Shown in pieces: positions 1 to 5,595 of a DNA stretch of 6,584 nt. Origin of the DNA: JBBIQS01 sp037442205 (GTDB taxonomy: Bacteria; Myxococcota; Myxococcia; Myxococcales; UBA5297); NCBI GenBank assembly GCA_037442205.1, contig JBBIQS010000165.1, positions 1 through 6,584 of the forward strand, written 5' to 3'. A model generated the notes under the pieces. It ran no database searches and was not told where the DNA came from. It was given only the letters and a program-made list of their open reading frames with translations. Made by a program: the position numbers and the translations under genes. Position 1 is the stretch's first letter; each line of letters starts with the position of its first letter.

Positions 1-1
1 C

Positions 2-502
2 CCGTCCAAGGCGCCGGCCGCGCCGGCGGGCGCTCCCAAGGAGCCGGCCGAGCTCGCCAAGGCCGCCGCCGCCGAGAGCGCGGTGCAGGAGTACAGCTAC
101 AGCCCGGTGGGCAAGCGTGACCCCTTCCGCTCGGTGATCGAGGAAGTTCCTGGCGGCGACAAGGGGTCTACTGACCCGCAGTCCATCGGCTGCGGCCCGC
201 TGTGCAAGTGGGAACTCGAGCAGTTCAAGCTGGTGGCGGTGATCAGCGGCGTCTCCAATCCGCTGGGGATGGTCGAGGACCCCAAGGGGCGCGGCTACGT
301 GGTCCGCCGCGGCTCGTTCATGGGCAAGCGCAACGGCAAGATCACCCAGATCCGCTCCGGCGAGATCGTGGTCACCGAGATCTTCAAGGACCAGCGCGGC
401 ACCCCGCACCTGGTGCAGAAGTCGATCGTGCTGCCAGCCGACAAGGAGCAGAAGCTCGGCGACGAGGATCAGAACCTGTTGGGGCCCGAGGTGGCGCAAT
501 GA
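2..502 (+). CDS. pilP: Type IV pilus inner-membrane lipoprotein PilP, 5'-truncated by the window edge
   Basis: PilP is an inner-membrane lipoprotein of the T4P alignment complex. It binds the PilN/PilO dimer and the N-terminal periplasmic domains of the secretin PilQ. About 166 codons are visible. The open frame runs in from base 2 with no start, so the signal peptide and lipobox lie upstream. The first ~28 residues are an Ala/Pro/Lys linker, typical of the flexible part of PilP. Next comes the family hallmark YSPVGKRDPFR (about 101-133), followed by the C-terminal beta domain (about 210-465) with LVAVISGVSNPLGMVED, the YVVRRGSFMGKRNGKI segment and the closing QKSIVLPAD strand. A GTG at 83 is in frame but sits inside the linker and is not a credible start. 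The TGA overlaps an in-frame ATG of the pilQ frame as ATGA, which fits co-transcription with pilQ. The identification rests on domain pattern plus the pilQ neighbour. Confidence 0.9.
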   Translation, partial: PSKAPAAPAGAPKEPAELAKAAAAESAVQEYSYSPVGKRDPFRSVIEEVPGGDKGSTDPQSIGCGPLCKWELEQFKLVAVISGVSNPLGMVEDPKGRGYVVRRGSFMGKRNGKITQIRSGEIVVTEIFKDQRGTPHLVQKSIVLPADKEQKLGDEDQNLLGPEVAQ

Positions 503-559
503 AAACCGACCGCGACATCCGGCAGCCTCGAGACTTGAGAAGCGTCAGGGCAGAAGCAG

Positions 560-565
560 AAGGAG
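560..565 (+). promoter_or_regulatory. Ribosome binding site deciding the pilQ start
   Basis: AAGGAG lies 8 bases before ATG 574. This start gives a protein that opens directly with a classical signal peptide. The competing in-frame ATG at 499 also has a GAGG (488-491) 7 bases upstream, so the choice is not absolute. It would, however, place about 25 charged residues in front of the signal peptide. Confidence 0.6.
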
Positions 566-573
566 AACCCGCA

Positions 574-3363
574 ATGAGGAACCGCTCCCTTTTCACCGCG
601 CTGCTCGCCTGCGCGCTCTTGCTGCCGGCGGCGGCGATGGCGGGCGCGGAGCTCAACGTGGTCAAGGCGCTGCAGCTGAGCGGCTCGGAGAAGGCGGCCC
701 AGCTGACCATCGCCGGCACCCGGGCCCCCACCTTCACCGTCTTCAAGATGCAGAGCCCGGCGCGGGTGGTGGTGGACCTGGCCGGCGCCGACGTCTCGGC
801 GGTCCGCGGCGAGAAGGCCGGACGCGGCCCGATCGGCCCGGTGAACGTCTCCCAGCACTCCGACGAGCGGGCCACCGTCGGCCGGGTGGTGGTGGCCATC
901 GCCGAGGACGCCCGCTATGAGGTCAAGGCGGTCGGCGACGACGTGGTGATCTCGGTCGGGGCGGAAGAGAAGGGCGCCAGCGCCGCTGCCGCCCCCGAGG
1001 CCGAGCGCCTGGCCGCCGCTGAGCCCGCCGCGGCCGCTACTCCCGCGCCCCAGGCGCCGGCTGCCGCCGCGCCGACCGAGGACATCGTCTCCACCCGCCG
1101 CGACGAGCGCGCCCTGGCCCATCCGGCCAAGCGCCTCAACGCGGTCAAGTTCGCCTCCAAGGCTGGCGCGCTCGAGGTCCAACTGCTCGCCGACGCCGAG
1201 GTCGGCACCTTCGAGGTGGTCGAGCTGGCCCATCCGCCGCGGCTGGCGCTGGACCTGCTCGGCTTCGAGAAGGCGCTCAAGACCAGTCGCCCGGCCCCCG
1301 GGACGGCGCTCAAGGAGGTTCGCTTCGGCAAGCATGAGGACAAGGTGCGGGCGGTGCTCGACCTGTCCGGCGCCGAGGCCATGCCCGAGTACCGCGTCGA
1401 GCGCATGAGCGCCGGCCTCCGGGTTTCGCTGGCCACCGGCCCGGCGGCGGTGGCCAAGGCCGAGGCCAAGCCGGCGGCCGAGGTCAAGAAGGCTGAGCCC
1501 CCTGCGGCCAAGGTGGCCACGGAGGTGGCGGCGGTCGCCGTCCAGCCGGAGCCCAAGGCCGAGCCGGCCAAGGCCGAGGCCAAGAAGCCGGCCCACCTGG
1601 CCTCGGTGCGCGACGTGACCTTCCGCGGCGACCAGTCCCGCGGGCGGGTGGTGATCGCGGTGACCAAGGGGGTCGAGTACCAGGTCAGCCGCCCCGACCC
1701 GCGCACCGCAGTGCTCACCCTGCGCGGGGCCAACCTGCCCAAGCGTCTGGAGCGCAGCCTGGACACCTCGGCCTTCGGTGGGCCGGTGAAGATGGTCAGC
1801 TCGTTCAGCGCCCCCGGCCAGCTCGACCAGGTGCAGGTGGTGGCCACCCTCGATGGCAGCGCCCAGGACCGCATCGCCTTCGAGGGCAACGGCCAGCTGG
1901 CCTGGGAGTTCGTCTCCGAGGCGCCGGCCCGGGCCGAGGCCGCCGAGATGCTGCTCGACGGCCGCCGGGTGGAGCTGCAGGAGGAGGCCTCCTCGGCGCC
2001 CAAGACCGGCGCCTTCGCCGCCGAGTCCAACGCCTACGCCAGCTCGGCCGCCGGCCGCCGCGCCCGCTACGTCGGCCGGCGGGTGAGCTTCGAGTTCAAG
2101 GACATCGACATCCACAACCTGCTGCGGATCATCGCCGAGGTCTCCAAGAAGAACATCGTGGTTGCCGACAACGTCAGCGGCAAGGTGACCATCAAGCTGC
2201 GCAACGTCCCCTGGGACCAGGCGCTGGACCTGATCCTCAAGTCCAAGGGCCTGGACAAGGATGAGAGCGGCAACATCATCCGCGTGGCGCCGCTCAAGGA
2301 GCTGGAGGAGGAGCGCAAGATCGTCGCCCAGGCCGAGCAGGACGCAATGGAGCGCGCTCCGCTCAAGGTGCGGCTGATTCCGGTCAACTACGCCGTCGCC
2401 GGCACCATCGCCGAGAAGGTCAAGGACCTGCTGACCAAGCGCGGCACCATGAACGTGGACCAGCGCACCAACGTGATCATCGTCAAGGACACCGTGGAGG
2501 CGCTGGCCCGCGCCGAGGGCTTGGTGCGCCGGCTCGACACCCAGACCCCGCAGGTGCTGATCGAGGGCCGTATCGTCGAGGCCAACTCCAACTTCGACCG
2601 GGCCTTCGGCATCCAGTGGGGCGGCAACATCAGCATGAGCCCGGCCACCGGCAACCCGACCGGCCTGCTGTTCCCCAGCATCGTGCGCATGGCCGGCGCC
2701 AGCTCGCCGGAAGGCACCCAGGGCACCGCCGACACACCAAACTATGCGGTCAACCTGCCGGCGCCTATCGGTGCCGGAGTCGGCGGCGGCGTTGGCTTCA
2801 TCTTCGGCTCGGCCGGCGGCGCGGTGGCCCTCAACCTGAGGCTGACCGCCATGGAGAACAACGGACAGATCAAGACCGTCAGCGCGCCCAAGATCACCAC
2901 CCTCGACAACACCTCGGCCACTATCAGCCAGGGCGTGTCGATCCCGTTCAGCCAGACCTCGGCGTCGGGAGTGAACACCTCCTTCATTGAGGCCAAGCTG
3001 CAGCTGACCGTGACCCCTCACGTCACCGCCGACGGCAGCGTGCTGCTGCAGATCGCTGCCACCAACAACCAGCCGAACCCGGGCATCACCGGTTCCAACG
3101 GCCAGCCGTCGATCACCAAGAAGGAAGCCAACACCCAGGTCCTGGTCAAGGACGGCGACACGACCGTCATCGGCGGCATCTACACCCGCTCCCAGGCGCT
3201 GAGCGAGGCGGCGGTGCCGGTGCTCTCCAAGATCCCGGTGCTGGGCTGGCTCTTCAAGAAGCGCAGCGAGACCGACAGCCGTACCGAGCTGCTGGTCTTC
3301 ATCACGCCGCGCATCGTCAACCGCAGCCAGACCGTGGCGGCAGGCGACGCCAACAACCAGTAA
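574..3363 (+). CDS. pilQ: Type IV pilus outer-membrane secretin PilQ
   Basis: PilQ forms the gated outer-membrane ring through which the type IV pilus is extended and retracted. The product is 929 residues, in the usual size range for myxobacterial PilQ. Residues 1-23 are a signal peptide (basic MRNR start, hydrophobic core, AMA cleavage site). Three AMIN-type domains, expected to bind peptidoglycan, lie at about 26-128, 188-288 and 342-448. They are joined by Ala/Pro/Lys/Glu-rich linkers. N0/STN is at about 504-575 (VSFEFKDIDIHNLLRIIAEV) and N1 at about 597-660 (LKVRLIPVNYA ... VIIVKDTVEAL). The secretin domain runs from about 661 to the end. It has a Gly-rich gate segment near residues 730-750, TVSAPKI near 769, and the secretin signature at about 861-895 (GDTTVIGGI, then VPVLSKIPVLGWLF). 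It closes with LLVFITPRIV. Reading is uninterrupted. pilP lies upstream and the next gene starts 20 bases after the TAA, so an operon is likely. Confidence 0.95.
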   Translation: MRNRSLFTALLACALLLPAAAMAGAELNVVKALQLSGSEKAAQLTIAGTRAPTFTVFKMQSPARVVVDLAGADVSAVRGEKAGRGPIGPVNVSQHSDERATVGRVVVAIAEDARYEVKAVGDDVVISVGAEEKGASAAAAPEAERLAAAEPAAAATPAPQAPAAAAPTEDIVSTRRDERALAHPAKRLNAVKFASKAGALEVQLLADAEVGTFEVVELAHPPRLALDLLGFEKALKTSRPAPGTALKEVRFGKHEDKVRAVLDLSGAEAMPEYRVERMSAGLRVSLATGPAAVAKAEAKPAAEVKKAEPPAAKVATEVAAVAVQPEPKAEPAKAEAKKPAHLASVRDVTFRGDQSRGRVVIAVTKGVEYQVSRPDPRTAVLTLRGANLPKRLERSLDTSAFGGPVKMVSSFSAPGQLDQVQVVATLDGSAQDRIAFEGNGQLAWEFVSEAPARAEAAEMLLDGRRVELQEEASSAPKTGAFAAESNAYASSAAGRRARYVGRRVSFEFKDIDIHNLLRIIAEVSKKNIVVADNVSGKVTIKLRNVPWDQALDLILKSKGLDKDESGNIIRVAPLKELEEERKIVAQAEQDAMERAPLKVRLIPVNYAVAGTIAEKVKDLLTKRGTMNVDQRTNVIIVKDTVEALARAEGLVRRLDTQTPQVLIEGRIVEANSNFDRAFGIQWGGNISMSPATGNPTGLLFPSIVRMAGASSPEGTQGTADTPNYAVNLPAPIGAGVGGGVGFIFGSAGGAVALNLRLTAMENNGQIKTVSAPKITTLDNTSATISQGVSIPFSQTSASGVNTSFIEAKLQLTVTPHVTADGSVLLQIAATNNQPNPGITGSNGQPSITKKEANTQVLVKDGDTTVIGGIYTRSQALSEAAVPVLSKIPVLGWLFKKRSETDSRTELLVFITPRIVNRSQTVAAGDANNQ
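1453..1584 (+). repeat. Short in-frame direct repeat in the AMIN2-AMIN3 linker of pilQ
   Basis: The 18-base unit GCCAAGGCCGAGGCCAAG occurs exactly at 1453-1470 and again at 1567-1584, both in frame and both encoding AKAEAK. The intervening sequence is similarly Ala/Lys/Glu/Pro-rich. It is a low-complexity flexible linker that could vary in length by slippage or recombination. Confidence 0.7.
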
Positions 3364-3373
3364 TGGCACCAGC

Positions 3374-3380
3374 GAGGAAA
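3374..3380 (+). promoter_or_regulatory. Ribosome binding site deciding the start of the gene after pilQ
   Basis: GAGGAAA stands three bases before ATG 3384, with the GAGG core about 6 bases away. The alternative in-frame ATG at 3363 overlaps the pilQ stop (TAATG) but has no purine-rich sequence at a useful distance. It would add seven residues (MAPARKA) ahead of the signal peptide. Confidence 0.6.
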
Positions 3381-3383
3381 GCC

Positions 3384-4136
3384 ATGAACCCGAAAAACGC
3401 CCTTGTGGCCGCCGTCGCCGCGATGCTCAGCGGGCTGTCCTGTGTCGCCGACCGGGAGAGCATCCAGATCGAATACGCGATGGCCGGGGCCATCGACGAA
3501 GCCTGCATGGTCAGCGCCAAAGACGTGCAGTTGGCCCGCGGCCGGATCGATATCGGCTGGACCTCGAACTACTTCCTGGCCCTGAGGATCAAGAGCAACC
3601 TCGACAACTCCAACGTGACCGCCAACGGGCAGCCGGTGGCCCCCGGCTCGCGCAACGACTTCAACATCAGCCAGGTCTCGCTCCAGTACTCCGGCAAAGA
3701 CATCCCCAACATCCCGGCGCAGCTGGTGAGCCGGTCGGGGACGGTCAGCGCCGGCGGCGAGCTGTACATGGGGCTTGACCTGCTCACCGCCGATGCTGCC
3801 GACCGGCTGGCCGCCGCCACGATTCCGGCGGGCGGGCTGCAGGTCAACGTCCAGGTCATCCTGCGAGGCTCCTTCGCCCACGGGGCCAGCTACGAAACGG
3901 CCCCCTACAACTTCCCGCTGGTACTCAGGAACTCCACCATGCCCACGTGCGGCCTGGCCCAGGTCGGGCTGCCGAGCGACGGCGCGACCATCGCCCCGTG
4001 CCACAACTGGGGCCAGGATGGAATCTACGCGATTTGCGGCTGCCCGTCCGCCACCGCCGGCGGCACTTCAACCGACCCCTGCCGCGGGCTGTGCCCGGCT
4101 GGCAAGTGCAACGCCGACTGCTCCTGCGCTCCCTAG
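3384..4136 (+). CDS. Unrecognised exported protein with nine-cysteine C-terminal tail, probable lipoprotein
   Basis: I do not recognise this 250-residue protein. It starts with a short export signal (MNPKNALVAAVAAMLSGLSC). Cys20 could be lipidated, but the residues before it (G-L-S) lack the usual Leu/Val/Ile at -3, so a lipoprotein is probable and not certain. Residues ~48-186 alternate hydrophobic and polar residues with many Gly/Asn/Ser turns and contain no helix-like or transmembrane segment, which suggests a beta-sandwich. The tail has Cys at 189, 206, 218, 220, 233, 237, 242, 246 and 248. With Cys41 that makes ten cysteines besides Cys20, enough for five disulfides, consistent with a location outside the cytoplasm. 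It starts 20 bases after pilQ and ends before the terminator at 4209, so it should be co-transcribed with pilQ. That makes it a candidate secretin accessory or surface protein by context only. The general layout recalls uncharacterised myxobacterial lipoproteins with Cys-rich tails. Confidence 0.85.
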   Translation: MNPKNALVAAVAAMLSGLSCVADRESIQIEYAMAGAIDEACMVSAKDVQLARGRIDIGWTSNYFLALRIKSNLDNSNVTANGQPVAPGSRNDFNISQVSLQYSGKDIPNIPAQLVSRSGTVSAGGELYMGLDLLTADAADRLAAATIPAGGLQVNVQVILRGSFAHGASYETAPYNFPLVLRNSTMPTCGLAQVGLPSDGATIAPCHNWGQDGIYAICGCPSATAGGTSTDPCRGLCPAGKCNADCSCAP

Positions 4137-4208
4137 CGAGCAGGGCCTCAAACCCGGGCAGACGCCTTGACTTGCCCGCGCTCATTGGCTAGGTAGGGCC
4201 AGCGCCGG

Positions 4209-4252
4209 GGCCCGAGGGCGACGTCAGAACCCCTCGGGCCTGCTTGCTTTTT
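4209..4252 (+). terminator. Intrinsic terminator closing the pilP-pilQ-lipoprotein unit
   Basis: A perfect 10-bp stem is formed by GGCCCGAGGG (4209-4218) and CCCTCGGGCC (4231-4240), with a 12-base loop. It is followed by TGCTTGC and then five T residues at 4248-4252. This is the only good stem plus T-run in the window. It lies 72 bases after the stop of the cysteine-tailed gene and 50 bases before the roadblock gene. The T-run is separated from the stem by seven mixed bases, so termination may be incomplete. Confidence 0.75.
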
Positions 4253-4302
4253 GGGCCCCTCGAGGGTCCTGCGGGCGAACGGGAGCTCATCGAGGCCAAA
4301 GC

Positions 4303-4665
4303 ATGTCCTTCCGCGAGCATCTCGAGCAGATCGTCAAGTCGGTCGACGGAGCGGTTGCCTCCTCGGTGATGGGCTTCGACGGGATCGCCATCGACACCTA
4401 CCAGGTGGAGCCGACCGACCTCGACCTGGCGGCGATGCTGGTCGAGTACGGGACCGTGCTCGGCAAGCTCAAGGAAGCGGCCCTGGCGCTGCAGGCCGGG
4501 TCGGTGGGCGAGGTGACGATCACCACCGAGAAGCTGTCCACCATCGCCCGGATGCTGACCCCGGAGTACTACCTGGTGCTGGCGATGCGCCCGGAAGGCA
4601 ATCAAGGCAAGGGGCGCTACGCGCTGCGCATCGCCGCCCCCAAGGTGAAGGCCGAGCTCGGCTAG
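4303..4665 (+). CDS. mglC: Roadblock/LC7 domain protein, probably MglC-like polarity regulator
   Basis: This small cytoplasmic protein of 120 residues is a single roadblock/LC7 domain. Visible landmarks are an N-terminal helix (MSFREHLEQIVKSVDGAV), the strand-turn VMGFDGIAIDTYQ, a long central helix (about residues 38-66, DLDLAAMLVEYGTVLGKLKEAA), the strand EVTITTEKLSTIARML, the strand YYLVLAMRPE, and a final basic RYALRIAAPKVKAEL helix. Such proteins dimerise and regulate small Ras-like GTPases. In Myxococcus, MglB is the GAP of MglA, and MglC is a shorter paralogue that binds MglB and RomR and affects reversals. The MglC assignment rests on length, the stand-alone domain and my memory that M. 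xanthus mglC lies just downstream of pilQ. It lacks the extended C-terminus of MglB. ATG 4303 has GAGG (4292-4295) 7 bases upstream. No GTPase gene is next to it here. The fold is secure; the paralogue name is an inference. Confidence 0.75.
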   Translation: MSFREHLEQIVKSVDGAVASSVMGFDGIAIDTYQVEPTDLDLAAMLVEYGTVLGKLKEAALALQAGSVGEVTITTEKLSTIARMLTPEYYLVLAMRPEGNQGKGRYALRIAAPKVKAELG

Positions 4666-4691
4666 CGCGAGCAGAGGGGCTCGGCTCGCGC
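4665..4691 (+). other. Inverted repeat at the end of the roadblock gene
   Basis: GCGCGAGC (4665-4672) pairs perfectly with GCTCGCGC (4684-4691) around an 11-base loop. It begins on the last base of the roadblock stop codon. No T-run follows, so it may protect an mRNA 3' end or pause transcription; terminator function is not established. Confidence 0.4.
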
Positions 4692-4726
4692 CCGGCTGCC
4701 CCGTCGACAGAGAACACGAACCACCC

Positions 4727-4752
4727 GCGGTCCCCTGGCAAAGGGGGGCCGC
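4727..4752 (+). other. GC-rich leader hairpin upstream of efp
   Basis: CCCCT (4732-4736) pairs with AGGGG (4742-4746) around the loop GGCAA. A lower stem GCGG (4727-4730) pairs with CCGC (4749-4752) across a small internal bulge (T4731 against two G). The hairpin ends 11 bases before the efp ribosome binding site AAGGAAG (4764-4770). It has no T-run, which argues for a leader structure and against a terminator. It is not a riboswitch class I recognise. Confidence 0.45.
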
Positions 4753-4774
4753 GAGAACTACCCAAGGAAGTGTC

Positions 4775-5347
4775 ATGGCAGACGTCGTCGATACCAGTGA
4801 ATTCCGCAACGGCCTCAAGATCGAGATCGACGGGGAGCCGTTCGAGATCGTCATGTTCCAGCACGTCAAGCCGGGCAAGGGCTCGGCCTTCGTGCGCACC
4901 AAGATCCGCAGCCTGATCAGCGGGCGGCTGCTCGAGCCGACCTTCCGCTCCGGCGACAAGGTCGGCCGCGCCGACGTGGAGGAGAAGGAGATGCAGTACC
5001 TCTACGAGCAGGGCGGCGAGTTCCACTTCATGGACTCGAAGACCTACGACCAGACCTTCCTCTCCAAGGAGCAGCTGGGCGAGGCGCGCAACTTCATCAA
5101 GGAAAACATCACCGCCTTCATCCTGTTCTACAAGGGCAAGCCGATCGGCGTGACCCTGCCCAACGCCATCGACCTCAAGGTCACCAAGTGCGATCCGGGC
5201 GTGCGCGGCGACACCGTCAGCGGCGCCCAGAAGCCAGCCACCCTCGAGACCGGCTACACCGTCTCGGTGCCGCTGTTCATCAACGAGGGCGACTTGGTGC
5301 GCATCGACACCCGCTCCGGGGAGTACCTGACCCGCGTGGCCGGCTAG
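4775..5347 (+). CDS. efp: Translation elongation factor P
   Basis: EF-P enters the ribosomal E site and helps peptide-bond formation at consecutive prolines. The protein has 190 residues, close to the 188 of E. coli EF-P, with the three usual beta-barrel domains: about 1-65 (KOW-like), 66-128 and 129-190 (OB folds). The domain I tip loop reads VKPGKGSAFVR, and Lys35 in PGKG matches the lysine that receives beta-lysine in E. coli (Lys34). This is therefore a lysine-type EF-P, not the arginine type that is rhamnosylated. The C-terminal family signature is intact at residues 153-172 (K-x-A-x4-G, then VPLF and a final G), and the end SGEYLTRV is typical. ATG 4775 follows AAGGAAG with good spacing. 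It lies 109 bases after the roadblock gene with no clear promoter in between, so shared transcription is plausible. No modification enzyme gene is visible. Confidence 0.97.
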   Translation: MADVVDTSEFRNGLKIEIDGEPFEIVMFQHVKPGKGSAFVRTKIRSLISGRLLEPTFRSGDKVGRADVEEKEMQYLYEQGGEFHFMDSKTYDQTFLSKEQLGEARNFIKENITAFILFYKGKPIGVTLPNAIDLKVTKCDPGVRGDTVSGAQKPATLETGYTVSVPLFINEGDLVRIDTRSGEYLTRVAG

Positions 5348-5377
5348 CCGGTCGGCCCCCCGTCAGCACGCCAGTCT

Positions 5378-5404
5378 CCGCCGCCCCCGAAGGAGGGGCG
5401 GCGG
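5378..5404 (+). terminator. Strong hairpin after efp, possible terminator without T-run
   Basis: CCGCCGCCCC (5378-5387) pairs perfectly with GGGGCGGCGG (5395-5404), leaving a 7-base loop. It starts 30 bases after the efp stop. There is no T-run directly behind it (the first TTTT is at 5431-5434), so it is at best a non-canonical terminator or an mRNA 3'-end stabiliser. Its position between efp and a fresh promoter supports a transcript boundary here. Confidence 0.5.
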
Positions 5405-5449
5405 TCGGCTAAGTGCGCATCGCTGCTCCGTTTTCCGCGGGGCGAAATG

Positions 5450-5477
5450 TTGACGCCGGCGCGGGCTTTCCGATAAC
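5450..5477 (+). promoter_or_regulatory. Sigma-70-like promoter for the TPR gene
   Basis: A -35 box TTGACG (5450-5455, five of six consensus bases) and a -10 box GATAAC (5472-5477, four of six, including the key A at its second position) are separated by 16 bases. The stretch is clearly less GC-rich than its surroundings. It predicts a transcript starting near 5484 with a leader of about 110 bases before GTG 5596, so the TPR gene would have its own promoter. No operator or activator site is obvious. Confidence 0.5.
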
Positions 5478-5513
5478 CTGAAACCCCTGCGTGAGGTCTG
5501 TCGCCGCGCTCCC

Positions 5514-5541
5514 CGGACCGGGACGGCGGTGCCTCGGTCCG
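5514..5541 (+). other. Inverted repeat in the leader of the TPR gene
   Basis: CGGACCG (5514-5520) and CGGTCCG (5535-5541) are perfect complements around a 14-base loop, inside the predicted 5' leader. An alternative pairing of GGCGG (5525-5529) with CCGCC (5539-5543) would exclude part of this stem. In such GC-rich DNA this may be chance. Confidence 0.3.
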
Positions 5542-5595
5542 CCGGCCCTGTGGCCTGCGAACTCAAGCCTGGGGGCGAGCGAGCGGCCGACAATC

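Noticed and set aside
202..573. Upstream extension of the pilQ frame to ATG 202
   Set aside because: It overlaps the whole conserved C-terminal domain of pilP in another frame and encodes Arg/Gln-rich shadow sequence with no similarity to a PilQ N-terminus.
469..3369. A 966-codon open frame on the - strand opposite pilQ
   Set aside because: It mirrors pilQ in a GC-rich genome where antisense frames stay open by codon bias. Its composition (His, Gly, Arg, Leu, Val-rich) looks like reverse-complement shadow, and pilQ is unmistakable on the other strand.
3180..4004. - strand frame of 274 codons opposite the pilQ end and the cysteine-tailed gene
   Set aside because: It is Gly/Arg/Val/Asp-rich shadow sequence spanning two genes with good starts and ribosome sites on the other strand.
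4257..4266. Perfect palindrome CCCTCGAGGG as an operator
   Set aside because: Ten bases of palindrome are expected often in such GC-rich DNA. It does not overlap a recognisable promoter; kept only as part of the possible alternative pairing.
4666..4774. A separate efp promoter in the gap after the roadblock gene
   Set aside because: No pair of -35 and -10 boxes with acceptable spacing is visible. GTCGACA at 4703-4709 is a poor -35 with no -10 downstream.
5491..5595. Earlier GTG start (5491) for the TPR protein
   Set aside because: The added residues are Pro/Gly/Arg-rich with no TPR character and the start would lie about 7 bases from the predicted transcript 5' end with no ribosome site. 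GTG 5596 fits the protein better despite a weak ribosome site.
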